Shown here: piece after piece, positions 38,935 through 48,201 of the stretch
How the letters are laid out: every line of letters starts with the position of its first letter
Numbering within the stretch: position 1 is the first letter of the stretch
Assembly: GCA_020635275.1 (NCBI GenBank)
Contig: JACKAA010000003.1
Coordinates: 124,001 to 188,000 of the forward strand
DNA from: Ignavibacteriales bacterium
Lineage (GTDB): Bacteria > Bacteroidota > Ignavibacteria > Ignavibacteriales > Melioribacteraceae
Direction: 5' to 3'
DNA: 64,000 nucleotides
Made by a program: the position numbers and the translations under genes
The notes under the pieces: model-generated
Database searches by the model: none
Seen by the model: only the letters and a program-made list of their open reading frames with translations
Told to the model about the DNA's origin: nothing

Positions 38935-39557
38935 TCAGATGGTTTTCCAAATTGATAATTTTTTCTTTCTACTTCTTCAACAATAATTTTTATTGAATCA
39001 GCAATAATATCTTTTGATTTATTACTATCGTGAAGAACTATAATCGAATTTTTTTGTAAATATTTTGATACGGCAAATTTAACAATATTTATATCATTTT
39101 TATAATCGTAGGTTAGTAAACTCCACATTACATTTTTAAGATTAAAATCACTTAAAATTTTATTTGTTCTAAAATCAAATTTTCCATGCGGCGGTCTGAA
39201 ATATTTTATTTGATAAGCATTATTTTCCAAAAGTATATTTTGAACTTTACTAATAGATTCCTTTATTTGATTTTTATTTTGCCGAGTAATAATCTGATGT
39301 TTATATGTGTGATTCCCTACTTCATGCCCTTGTGATAAAATTTCTTGAGTAAGTGATTTATACTTTTCTAAATTTTCACCAACACAAAAAAATATAGTTT
39401 TAATTGAATGATTTTCGAATTCTTTTAAAATTATTTCAGTCGAGTTTGGATTTGGACCGTCATCAAATGTGAGTAAAATTTTTGATGTTTTACTTTCCCA
39501 AATAAAATCTCTAAATATTTTCTTAATAATTAAAGGTGGATTATATAAATACTTCAT
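38913..39557 (-). CDS. Polysaccharide deacetylase (NodB-type)
   Basis: This 214-residue enzyme has the NodB homology set: TFDDGPNP (Asp32, Asp33), the metal-binding HTYKH (His83, His87) and RPPHGKFD. There is no clear signal peptide, so it may act on a cytoplasmic or membrane-bound sugar. It lies between a flippase-like gene (9-base gap) and a GT2 gene (22-base overlap). That order fits addition and then deacetylation of an N-acetyl sugar on a lipid. It is shorter than most exported chitin or peptidoglycan deacetylases. Confidence 0.9.
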   Translation of the reverse strand: MKYLYNPPLIIKKIFRDFIWESKTSKILLTFDDGPNPNSTEIILKEFENHSIKTIFFCVGENLEKYKSLTQEILSQGHEVGNHTYKHQIITRQNKNQIKESISKVQNILLENNAYQIKYFRPPHGKFDFRTNKILSDFNLKNVMWSLLTYDYKNDINIVKFAVSKYLQKNSIIVLHDSNKSKDIIADSIKIIVEEVERKNYQFGKPSECLKSYS

Positions 39558-39566
39558 AAAATTATT

Positions 39567-40547
39567 TTACTTTTTATCAGTTCTAAACATCATAAATAAG
39601 CCAATAATTGCAGGCAGTAAAAGATTAAAAAGAAATAAAAATATTGCCGAATTAAATCCAACTGCACTGCTGTAACCAAACTTTTCCAACAAAAATACTG
39701 AAGAGCTTTCCCTAACGCCAAGATCAGCAAAGGACAAAAATGATAAAAATGTTTTAATGAAAACTATAAGCAAGCCTGCTTCCAAGAATAATAAAAAATT
39801 ACCGTTTGGTTCAAATGCTAAAGCTAAAAATGCATACTGAATTGTAATAACTAATAGCAAAAAAAATGAATATAGAAAAAGTAAATAAACCGATTTCTTT
39901 GAAATGTTTTTAATATATCTTAGTTCCAAAATAAGAGTTTTAACAAAATTATATTTTTCTTCATACTTAGCTAAAAAACTAACTACTGCTTTGTATTTTT
40001 TAATTAAAAGAATTGCACCAATAAAAAGAAAAACGATAAGTATAATAATTGGTGAAGCATAAATAAGTGAATAATAATTTGAAATAAAAAATACAGCCGT
40101 AATTCCGCAGATAATTAATATTGTAATTAGAAGTGTTAATTTTTCTGATAATGTAGCAATTGTTACTTTAAATATTCCAATATTCTCAAATACCATTTTT
40201 CTTCCAAAGTACTCACCAACTCTAATTGGAGTAACAAGTCCGGCACTAAAACCTATAAACAGCGATTTTAATATTTTACTATCATCATAAATATTTAACA
40301 TGGAATTACACATAATTTTCCACTTAAGAAATTGCATCAAAATATTAATTGGCATAAGCAGCAATACAAAAAGAACATAAATTAAATCAGCATTTAGCAA
40401 TTTTTCTATTATTTCATTAGGACTGACATAATTAATAATGAAATATAGAATTGCTATTGTTAAAATTATTTTAAAGAATAATTTATATTTACTTCCTGAT
40501 TTACTAATTGGATTTGAAGTGCTTACTTCTTCTGATTTTTTATTCAT
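39567..40547 (-). CDS. Flippase-like membrane protein (LPG synthase TM / UPF0104 family)
   Basis: About 326 residues with roughly eight membrane helices. Motifs FIGFSAGLVTPIRVGEYFGR and SFADLGVRESSSVFLLEKFG are typical of the lysylphosphatidylglycerol-synthase transmembrane (UPF0104) family. Members flip or synthesise lipids. A longer frame begins at a TTG (40637), but its extra 30 residues look unrelated, so the ATG at 40547 was chosen; no strong ribosome site supports either. It is the first gene of the deacetylase-GT2-radical SAM operon, divergent from bshC. Confidence 0.82.
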   Translation of the reverse strand: MNKKSEEVSTSNPISKSGSKYKLFFKIILTIAILYFIINYVSPNEIIEKLLNADLIYVLFVLLLMPINILMQFLKWKIMCNSMLNIYDDSKILKSLFIGFSAGLVTPIRVGEYFGRKMVFENIGIFKVTIATLSEKLTLLITILIICGITAVFFISNYYSLIYASPIIILIVFLFIGAILLIKKYKAVVSFLAKYEEKYNFVKTLILELRYIKNISKKSVYLLFLYSFFLLLVITIQYAFLALAFEPNGNFLLFLEAGLLIVFIKTFLSFLSFADLGVRESSSVFLLEKFGYSSAVGFNSAIFLFLFNLLLPAIIGLFMMFRTDKK

Positions 40548-40683
40548 AAATATTAAATTAGGTAAAACAGCTTCAAAAAAAAAGATTTGAATATTCCGGC
40601 AAAAATCAAAGATTTCACTTTTTATGTACGCATTCAAAATGCATTATTGTTATTTTTAGCTTAATAAAAAAGAAAGGCAAAAA

Positions 40684-42309
40684 ATGTTAATTGATTTTTC
40701 AGAAATACCAAAAAGCAATAATTTATTTTTGGACTTTATAAATGAATTTGAGTTAGTTAAGAATTATTATAAAATAAATTTTAGAGATGAAAGTTTATAT
40801 AAATCTCATTTTGAAAAAATTGTTGGACGAAATAATCCAAATAAAGAAAAATTATTTGAGATTATTAATTCACAATATTCAAACTTTCACCCTTCTGAGA
40901 AGACTTCAAGCAATATTAATACTTTAAAGAAACCAAATACAATTGCTGTATTTACAGGTCAGCAATTAGGAATTTATGGCGGTCCTTTATACACAATCTA
41001 TAAAATTTTTACAGTTATAAAATTATGTGATTATTTGAATGAAATGTTTTCTGAATTTAATTTTATTCCATTATTCTGGATGGCTGGTGATGATCATGAT
41101 TTTGAAGAAATTAGTTATATAAATTTAATCAATAAAGAAAATGAACTTCAGAAAATTATTTATAATGATGGAATTGATCCATTTGAAAACAGAGGAAATG
41201 TTGGCAATTTAAAGTTTACAAAAGAGATTATGGAGTTTTCTAACTCAATAAAAGACGCCTTACGTGAAACTGAATTTAGCAATGATCTATTTAATTTAAC
41301 GGAAAAAATACTTAATGAAAATATTTCAATAAAAGATTCATTTTTTCAATTACTATTTAAAATTTTTGATGAAACCGGATTAGTAATTTTTAATCCGCAA
41401 GATGCTGAAGTAAAAAAACTTCTTATTCCAATTTTCAAAAAAGAATTATTGGATTATAAAGAACATACAAAAGATTTGTTAATTACTAGTGCAGAGCTCG
41501 ATGAGAACTATCATGCTCAAGTAAAAATTAAACCAATAAACCTATTTTTACAGGATGAAACAGGCAGACATTTAATTGAACCGGTTGATGATGAATATAG
41601 ATTAAAAGGTAAGCGTAAAAGAATTACGCAAGAAGAAATATTAAATCATCTTGAAGAAAAACCGGAAGACTTTAGCGCAAATGTATTACTTCGTCCTATT
41701 TGCGAAGATTATTTGTTCCCGACCGGATTTTACATTGCTGGGCCGGGTGAAATCAGCTATTATGCTCAAGCTATTCCACTTTATAAACATTTTAATTTAC
41801 AGCATCCAATAATTTATCCTAGAGCTTCTGCAACTATTTTAGAAAGTAATATTGCTAAGATTTTGGTTAAGTATAATTTAAGTACTCACGATTTCTTTAT
41901 TGGATCTGAAAAATTAAAAAGCAATCTAATAAATTCATTTTCACAGAATAATTTAGTTGAAGAATTTGATAAAGTTGAACTTTCACTAAAAGATATTTTC
42001 AAATCATTGACAGACTATCTTGGTTCAGTTGATAATAATCTTGTAAATGTTGCAAATTCATCAAATGACAAAATGCTTCATCAGTTAAATATTCTTAAAG
42101 ATAAAGCTGCAAAAGCATTTGAGAATAAGTACGATGCATCTTTTAGACAAATTTCTAAAGCTCAAAATTCTATTTATCCAAATGACAATCTTCAGGAAAG
42201 AGAATTGAGTATAGTTAGTTTTTTAAATAAATATGGATTTGATTTCTTTGACTGGCTATATAACGAATTAGATATTCATGATTTTAAACATCAGATTCTA
42301 GAGCTTTAA
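40684..42309 (+). CDS. bshC: Bacillithiol synthase BshC (cysteine-adding enzyme)
   Basis: This 541-residue protein shows the BshC signature: FTGQQLGIYGGPLYTIYKIF, FWMAGDDHDFEEI, and YPRASATILE in the C-terminal half. BshC joins cysteine to glucosaminyl-malate in bacillithiol synthesis, giving the cytoplasmic redox thiol. Length is normal. bshA and bshB are not in the window; the GT at 28213 does not look like BshA. The gene is divergent from the flippase-like gene, with about 136 bases between starts that should hold both promoters. Confidence 0.93.
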   Translation: MLIDFSEIPKSNNLFLDFINEFELVKNYYKINFRDESLYKSHFEKIVGRNNPNKEKLFEIINSQYSNFHPSEKTSSNINTLKKPNTIAVFTGQQLGIYGGPLYTIYKIFTVIKLCDYLNEMFSEFNFIPLFWMAGDDHDFEEISYINLINKENELQKIIYNDGIDPFENRGNVGNLKFTKEIMEFSNSIKDALRETEFSNDLFNLTEKILNENISIKDSFFQLLFKIFDETGLVIFNPQDAEVKKLLIPIFKKELLDYKEHTKDLLITSAELDENYHAQVKIKPINLFLQDETGRHLIEPVDDEYRLKGKRKRITQEEILNHLEEKPEDFSANVLLRPICEDYLFPTGFYIAGPGEISYYAQAIPLYKHFNLQHPIIYPRASATILESNIAKILVKYNLSTHDFFIGSEKLKSNLINSFSQNNLVEEFDKVELSLKDIFKSLTDYLGSVDNNLVNVANSSNDKMLHQLNILKDKAAKAFENKYDASFRQISKAQNSIYPNDNLQERELSIVSFLNKYGFDFFDWLYNELDIHDFKHQILEL

Positions 42310-42324
42310 TGTTCACTTAAATTT

Positions 42325-42981
42325 ATGCAATCTTATAAAGTATATTTACTTGCCGGCTTAGGATTTGACTATAGAATTTTTGAAAATCTGATTTTTGAAA
42401 ATTGTGAAATAAATTATCTTCATTGGCTTGAACCAAATCAAGATGAAAGTCTTGATGATTATGTAAGAAGAATTGCTGGACAAGTCAAAATTTCAGATGA
42501 ACAACTAATTTTAATCGGACATTCATTTGGCGGAATAATTGTTCAGGAAATTTCGAAAATAATTAATGCAGAAAAAGTTATTATAATCTCAAGTATAAAA
42601 TCAAAAGATGAAATTCCATTCACTTTAAATTTTCTAAGAATATTTCCACTTTATAAATTTTTTAATCAAAAATTAATATTAACAACTTTCCCAATATGGG
42701 CAAGAGCATTTGGTTATAATTCAGAAAAAGGAAGAATTTTATTTGTACAGATGATAAGTAATTGTTCAGATAATTATTTTCGCTGGTCAATGGATAGAAT
42801 TGTGAATTGGCAAGGAAATAAAAATTCCAAGAAAATCTTTCATATTCATGGTTCCAGAGATAAAACTTTTTTTATCAAAAAAATAAAAAGTCCAATAATT
42901 ATTGAAGATGGGAGTCATTTTATGGTTCATTCAAAAGCTGAAGAAATAAGCAAAGTTTTAAATAATATAATTAGAAGATAA
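42325..42981 (+). CDS. Alpha/beta hydrolase
   Basis: This 218-residue protein has an alpha/beta hydrolase fold with nucleophile elbow GHSFGG (Ser67), a likely acid in IHGSRDKTF and a histidine in EDGSHFMVH near the C-terminus. It has no signal peptide. It follows bshC by 15 bases and is probably co-transcribed. The substrate cannot be inferred; a carboxylesterase or thioesterase is possible. Confidence 0.85.
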   Translation: MQSYKVYLLAGLGFDYRIFENLIFENCEINYLHWLEPNQDESLDDYVRRIAGQVKISDEQLILIGHSFGGIIVQEISKIINAEKVIIISSIKSKDEIPFTLNFLRIFPLYKFFNQKLILTTFPIWARAFGYNSEKGRILFVQMISNCSDNYFRWSMDRIVNWQGNKNSKKIFHIHGSRDKTFFIKKIKSPIIIEDGSHFMVHSKAEEISKVLNNIIRR

Positions 42982-43139
42982 AATAGAAAATTTCCTAAAA
43001 TCAGTCGTAAAAAATAGTCTTGAAATAAAAAGTTTAAATAAACATTTTAGATATGAATTTGTAAGTAAGTACTTTATTTTAGATCAAAGAAAAATTTAGA
43101 TTAGTAATAATAATGTTCACTTAATAAAATAAGATAAAG

Positions 43140-44165
43140 ATGAGCAAAAATTATAATTCATTAAAAATTGATAAGTTATTAAAATATTCTTTGAATATTG
43201 TAATTATTGTATGCTTAATTAGTTTAACAAACTGTTCCGATGAAACAACGATGCCGGATACAAATCCACCAAACACTCCACAGAATTTTACTTTATTAGG
43301 AGGTGGAGATGGACAAGCCAGATTCAGATGGACCAAATCGAATGAGCCGGATCTTCAGTTTTACAGGTTATATCGAGCTGTCAATAATCCAAATTTATTA
43401 GATACTCTTGTTGAAACTACTCAGACAGAATATCTTGATCAGTTCTTAAGTTATGATTCAACTTATTATTATGGATTAGCAGCTGTAGATTTTAATGATA
43501 ATGAAAGCGAATTATCCCATATAATTGATGTACAGCCGCTAAATATATCTGCTCCATTACCTCCAACATTTTTAATTGTGAATGCTTTTAACAATACTAT
43601 TGAAAATAGAAAATATATAAACCTTAGCTGGCTTCCTCCAGCTGCAGGGGATTTAAGTTACTTTAAAATTTACAGAGGAATTACAAAAGACTTTATTATT
43701 AATTCAAATTCTTTAATAGATTCAACTTTGTTGGGAACTTATTATGATAATTTAGTTGAGACTAACAAACGCTTTTATTATAAAGTTAAAGCAGTTGATA
43801 TTGGCGGAAAAGAAAGTGCGGTAAGTATTGGCAACAGCGATTTAATTTTAGATAATCCAGAATTAACAAGTCCATCAAATTTCAGCAAATTTACGTCACC
43901 GTTCACATTTAAATGGAATAGTGTTGATAGTGCAAAAGCTTATAAAGTATTTGTTGGAAATTCACCTTTTGCTGATATAATTTGGGAATCTAATAAAATA
44001 AAATCTACAGAGACAAACTATCAAGGTCCAAAATTTGTGACGTCAAAATTATACTATTGGTGGGTTGGAGCTTATAGCAGAGATAAAATTCTTGTAGATA
44101 ATGTAACTGAACTTGAAGCCCAAATTAATTCGCTTAGCACAGTTAGAAGTTTTATAGGTGAATAA
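43140..44165 (+). CDS. Lipoprotein with fibronectin type III domains
   Basis: This 341-residue protein has an N-terminal hydrophobic segment ending CLISLTNC (Cys32), a tolerable lipobox. Then come PPNTPQNFTLLGGGDGQARF and PLPPTFLIVNAFNN, each opening an Fn3-like domain (about 45-135 and 140-235) with typical YYYGLAAVD and FYYKVKAVD strands. A third beta domain follows. Such proteins are surface-exposed binding or scaffold proteins. The 158 bases upstream (42982-43139) show no gene. Confidence 0.78.
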   Translation: MSKNYNSLKIDKLLKYSLNIVIIVCLISLTNCSDETTMPDTNPPNTPQNFTLLGGGDGQARFRWTKSNEPDLQFYRLYRAVNNPNLLDTLVETTQTEYLDQFLSYDSTYYYGLAAVDFNDNESELSHIIDVQPLNISAPLPPTFLIVNAFNNTIENRKYINLSWLPPAAGDLSYFKIYRGITKDFIINSNSLIDSTLLGTYYDNLVETNKRFYYKVKAVDIGGKESAVSIGNSDLILDNPELTSPSNFSKFTSPFTFKWNSVDSAKAYKVFVGNSPFADIIWESNKIKSTETNYQGPKFVTSKLYYWWVGAYSRDKILVDNVTELEAQINSLSTVRSFIGE

Positions 44166-44271
44166 AAAATTGTTTGTTTTTTGTGCATTTCAGTTTATTA
44201 TTTCCACATTTAATTAATAAGTTTATTTCAAATCTATTTAATTAACTAATTTCAATTAATCATAAATAATA

Positions 44272-44295
44272 GGGTTTAAAACTTTAATTAAACCC
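44272..44295 (+). other. Small hairpin in the leader of the next gene
   Basis: GGGTTTAA and TTAAACCC pair perfectly (8 bp, 8-base loop), 18 bases before the ATG at 44314. No T-run follows, so it is more likely a leader structure than a terminator of the Fn3 lipoprotein gene. Function unproven. Confidence 0.3.
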
Positions 44296-44313
44296 CCGAA
44301 CAGAAAGTACATT

Positions 44314-45204
44314 ATGAAAAATATAATATGGTCAATTTGTTTTTTATTATTGATTTCAAATATCAGTTTTTCACAAACAATTATTGGAAAAATTTCTGAT
44401 CCAACATTGGGATTTACCCTGGAAATACCAAATGAATGGAAAGGCGAAAAAGCAAATCAAGGTTATGTATTTATTTCTGAATCATATTCAGGATTTATTT
44501 TGATTGCTCAGCATAATTTTAATACTTTTGAAGAAATAGTTGAAAATGCAAAACAAGGAATTTCTGAAGAAAACGGTACATTTTTATCGTTGGATGGTGA
44601 GCTAATAAAATCCAATGATAAAACAGTTGGAGGATTATTTGCAGGATATTTAGAAGGACAACCGGTAAAATCGTATGCAGAAAGTTTACTTTCTCCGTTT
44701 GGTGGTGGATTATCAATTTTCGTTTTTGTTGAAGTAGAAAACTTTAGTGAATATTATAAAGATTTGATTAAAAATATTAGTGAAAGTGTAATGTTCTCAA
44801 AACCACTTGAAAATTCTTTTTCCAATGAAATCAAACAAGTTTTATCTAATTGTAGATTGACACACATTAATACTTACAATAGTGGTTACGGAAGTGGAGG
44901 TATTCAAGATAAAATTATTATAGATTTGTGTGAAACAGGAAATTTCAATTATTATGATGAAAGCCAAGTTAGTATTAGTGGGGGTGATTTAAGCGGTTTT
45001 AACTCAGGTGAAAAATCCGGTTCAGGTAATTGGGATATTCTCAAACTTAATAACCAAACAATCCTAAAATTAAATTTTTACAGCGGTGAATTTTTTGAAT
45101 ATGTACTGACTTTCGAAAATGATAAAACCTTTTTGAATGGTAAACGATATTTCAGAACTTATAAAAATAGTGATGTTGAAGGAACGCTACCAAATTGTCC
45201 ATAA
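44314..45204 (+). CDS. Exported protein of unknown function
   Basis: This 296-residue protein has a signal peptide (MKNIIWSICFLLLISNISFSQ). The first half (TLGFTLEIPNEWKGEKANQG, about 25-165) resembles PsbP/MOG1-like alpha-beta domains found in exported proteins. The C-terminal half is beta-rich (NWDILKLNNQTILKLNFYSG, FLNGKRYFRTYKN), like lipocalin-type domains. Both comparisons are loose. It lies in a plus-strand run after the Fn3 lipoprotein. No function is assigned. Confidence 0.7.
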   Translation: MKNIIWSICFLLLISNISFSQTIIGKISDPTLGFTLEIPNEWKGEKANQGYVFISESYSGFILIAQHNFNTFEEIVENAKQGISEENGTFLSLDGELIKSNDKTVGGLFAGYLEGQPVKSYAESLLSPFGGGLSIFVFVEVENFSEYYKDLIKNISESVMFSKPLENSFSNEIKQVLSNCRLTHINTYNSGYGSGGIQDKIIIDLCETGNFNYYDESQVSISGGDLSGFNSGEKSGSGNWDILKLNNQTILKLNFYSGEFFEYVLTFENDKTFLNGKRYFRTYKNSDVEGTLPNCP

Positions 45205-45300
45205 ATTAAATTTCTTTCAAAAATAGTATATACAAATAATTCATTAGTAAAGAAATTGGCTTTAGTTGATTTTTTAAATCAATTGAATATTTCTGTAATT

Positions 45301-46434
45301 TTAGAAATTTATTCTAATCAGATTTATTTCAATTAATTTTTTACTGTTATAAATATCTTGGTAAGTTATAAAGTCTTTTCTTAATAAAACTTCATTATGA
45401 TAATTTGTCAAACTAACTTCAGATAATTCTTTTTTGGGTGCAATTAAGTTGGCATATAAGATTGACGCGATTCCAGGTAAAACTAATGGAGCATAAATAT
45501 AAATTTCATCTTCAAAAAATGTCCCTCTACTATATGCAATTCCCAATCCAACAGCGGCTCCGATAATTCCAGAGAATAATGTTCCGCCAAAATCTACTTG
45601 TCTGTTTCCATATTTAGCAACATTATAAACAGCAATTGAATTTCCAAGTAAATATCCGGTATAAAAGCCAATAACAATATAACCTAAATTTTCCCAACCG
45701 TCGGTTCCAAATGGAGCTCCAATAATTCCGCCAGCTAAACCACCAAGTACTCCAGTTATAAAACCAAAAGATGGTGCTGCAATTATTTCTATTGCAATTC
45801 TTTGTTCAGCATTTAAATTTATTAAAAAAGAACCCGTTGATGAAAATGCATAAAGAGTATCAGAAATAAATTCATCTGTAATATTCTTAGATAATTCGGG
45901 ATTATCGTAAACTTCATCAATTTCAGTATTGAAGTTCCATATCCCATCTTTATCCTCTTTTGCTTCATTTTCAGCAGCCATATATTTCACTGAGTCTAAT
46001 TCACTTAAATTGTAAAAATACTTACCAAAACCTTTTGTGAGATATTCTTCTGTATAATCTTTAGTCGCTAAAGGAAATACTCTGATTAAAGTCACTAAAT
46101 AATAACTTGAATCAATAAAATTTTCTTGGTTTATATTAATATCGAAAGGCCGGTTAATCAAATTACTTTTTGCATATTCAAACGCTTCTATTCCAATTTC
46201 TCTTAATTGTTTATTTGGATGATTAATGTTTGGAACATCCACGCCGGCAAGTTTTATTTTAACACTGTCTGAGGTCTCAAATAAATTGGAATCTAAAATT
46301 TTAGTAATTTTAACTTTTTGAGCAAATTGCGTATTAAAAGAAATTAGTAATGAAATAAGAATTGTGATAATTTTAACAATTCGTAAAACTTCATTTAAAA
46401 AAAACTTTTTCCTTACTGAACTTTGGCAGTACAT
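45301..46434 (-). CDS. Exported SNase-like domain protein with glycine-rich membrane region
   Basis: This 377-residue protein has an N-terminal hydrophobic signal (about 18-38). Residues about 40-165 resemble a staphylococcal nuclease (thermonuclease) fold: VKITKILDSNLFET, VKIKLAGVDVPNINHP, EEYLTKGFGKYFY and ENEAKEDKDGIWNF. The usual DGDT is replaced and the usual Arg of VRLxGID is Lys, so the catalytic site appears lost. Residues about 215-335 are glycine-rich and hydrophobic (GFITGVLGGLAGGIIGAPFG), probably membrane-inserted. It is separated by about 70 bases from ettA. Confidence 0.65.
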   Translation of the reverse strand: MYCQSSVRKKFFLNEVLRIVKIITILISLLISFNTQFAQKVKITKILDSNLFETSDSVKIKLAGVDVPNINHPNKQLREIGIEAFEYAKSNLINRPFDININQENFIDSSYYLVTLIRVFPLATKDYTEEYLTKGFGKYFYNLSELDSVKYMAAENEAKEDKDGIWNFNTEIDEVYDNPELSKNITDEFISDTLYAFSSTGSFLINLNAEQRIAIEIIAAPSFGFITGVLGGLAGGIIGAPFGTDGWENLGYIVIGFYTGYLLGNSIAVYNVAKYGNRQVDFGGTLFSGIIGAAVGLGIAYSRGTFFEDEIYIYAPLVLPGIASILYANLIAPKKELSEVSLTNYHNEVLLRKDFITYQDIYNSKKLIEINLIRINF

Positions 46435-46506
46435 AAAATATTAATAATTAGTTCAGATAAAATTAATAAATTATTTAACTATTAAAATTATTTTTAAAGT
46501 ACAAAT

Positions 46507-48189
46507 TTACCTGACCAATTTTTTATACTTTATTCGATGCGGAATATCAGCAGCTGAACCTAATCTTTCCTTTTTGTTTTGTTCATAATCAGAAAAGTTT
46601 CCTTCAAACCAAACGACTTGACTATTTCCTTCAAAGGCTAGGATATGTGTACAAATTCGATCTAAGAACCATCTATCGTGACTAATTATAACAGAGCAAC
46701 CGGCAAAGTTCAATAATCCTTCTTCAAGCGCACGCATTGTGTTCACATCCAAATCATTTGTCGGCTCATCAAGTAAAATTACATTTGCACCTTCTTTTAA
46801 AATTTTAGCTAAATGAACTCTATTCCTTTCTCCACCGGATAAAACACCAACTTTTTTCTGCTGATCACTTCCGCCAAAATTAAACTGTCCAACATAAGCT
46901 CTAGAATTTATATCACGTTTTCCTAATTTTATTATATCAGCACCTTCAGAAATTGTCTGCCAAACAGTTTTTTCTGCATCTAAATCATCTCTAGATTGAT
47001 CAACATAAGCTAGCTTTACAGTTTCACCAATTTTAAAGTTGCCTTTATCCGGTTGAATTTTTTCAACAATTAAATTAAATAAAGTAGTTTTACCGGCACC
47101 GTTTGGTCCAATTATACCAACAATTCCCCCGGGTGGAAGTGCAAAATTTAAATTTTCAAAAAGTAGTTTATCTTCAAACCCTTTTGATACATTTTCTGCT
47201 TCAATAACAACATTTCCTAATCTTGGTCCAGCTGGAATATAAATTTCAACATCTTTTTGAACTGCTTCTTTTTCTTCCTTCAGCATATTTTCATATGAAG
47301 TAATTCTGGCTTTAGATTTTGCTTGTCTACCACGAGGTGACATTTTTATCCATTCCAATTCACGCTGAAGAGTTTTTTGTCTATCACTCTCTTGTTTTTC
47401 TTCAAGTTTCAATCTATTCTGTTTCTGTTCAAGCCATGAAGAATAATTTCCTTTCCATGGAATACCTTCTCCTCTGTCCAATTCCAAAATCCATCCGGCA
47501 ACATTATCTAAAAAATATCTGTCATGAGTTACAGCAATAACAGTTCCTGGATATCTATTTAGTTCAGCTTCAAGCCATAAAACTGTTTCAGCATCTAAAT
47601 GGTTCGTTGGCTCATCAAGAAGTAAAATATCTGGTTTTTGTAAGAGCAGCCTGCAAAGCGCAACTCTTCTTTTTTCACCTCCGGAAATTACTTTTACTAA
47701 AGTATCGGAACTCGGACAGCCAAGAGCATCCATTGCCATTTCCAATCGTGAATCCAAATCCCAAGCGTTCATAGAATCTAATTTGTCTTGAACTTTTGCT
47801 TGTCGATCAAGCAATTTTGTCATTTCATCATCATCCATGGGTTCAGCAAATTTTGCATTTATATCATCAAATTCTTTTAAGGCTGCAACTACTTCGCTTA
47901 CACCTTCTTCAACAATTTCCTTTACTGTTTTGGTTTCATCAAGTTTTGGTTCTTGTTCTAAATATCCAATTGTGTAACCCGGAGAAACTGTTGTTTCACC
48001 ATTAAATTCCTTATCAACACCGGCAAGTATTTTTAGCAAGGAACTTTTACCGGAACCGTTCAAACCTAAAACACCAATCTTTGCTCCATAGAAATATGAA
48101 AGATAAATATCCTTTAAAATTGGTTTCTTATCGTAATACTTACTTACGCCAATCATTGAGTAAATTACTTTTTTATCATCGACACTCAT
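46507..48189 (-). CDS. ettA: Energy-dependent translational throttle protein EttA (ABC-F)
   Basis: This 560-residue protein has two ABC ATPase domains and no membrane part. Walker A sites are GLNGSGKSS and GPNGAGKTT, signatures are VISGGEKRRVALCRLL and VLSGGERNRVHLAKIL, and the linker region is charged. Full-length similarity to EttA (YSMIGVSKYYDKKPILKDIY at the start and WFEGNFSDYEQNKKERLG at the end) separates it from other ABC-F proteins. EttA binds the ribosomal E site and gates translation by ADP/ATP ratio. A GGAG site precedes the ATG. Confidence 0.95.
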   Translation of the reverse strand: MSVDDKKVIYSMIGVSKYYDKKPILKDIYLSYFYGAKIGVLGLNGSGKSSLLKILAGVDKEFNGETTVSPGYTIGYLEQEPKLDETKTVKEIVEEGVSEVVAALKEFDDINAKFAEPMDDDEMTKLLDRQAKVQDKLDSMNAWDLDSRLEMAMDALGCPSSDTLVKVISGGEKRRVALCRLLLQKPDILLLDEPTNHLDAETVLWLEAELNRYPGTVIAVTHDRYFLDNVAGWILELDRGEGIPWKGNYSSWLEQKQNRLKLEEKQESDRQKTLQRELEWIKMSPRGRQAKSKARITSYENMLKEEKEAVQKDVEIYIPAGPRLGNVVIEAENVSKGFEDKLLFENLNFALPPGGIVGIIGPNGAGKTTLFNLIVEKIQPDKGNFKIGETVKLAYVDQSRDDLDAEKTVWQTISEGADIIKLGKRDINSRAYVGQFNFGGSDQQKKVGVLSGGERNRVHLAKILKEGANVILLDEPTNDLDVNTMRALEEGLLNFAGCSVIISHDRWFLDRICTHILAFEGNSQVVWFEGNFSDYEQNKKERLGSAADIPHRIKYKKLVR

Positions 48190-48201
48190 TTTAGCTCCAG
48201 C

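Noticed and set aside
40548..40637. 30-residue N-terminal extension of the flippase-like protein from a TTG
   Set aside because: The added residues match nothing and the region is needed for the promoter divergent from bshC.
42308..43124. The 14-base string TAATGTTCACTTAA occurs at 42308 and 43111, each before a gene
   Set aside because: Exact 14-mers recur by chance several times in a 64 kb AT-rich window, and no third copy or symmetry was seen.
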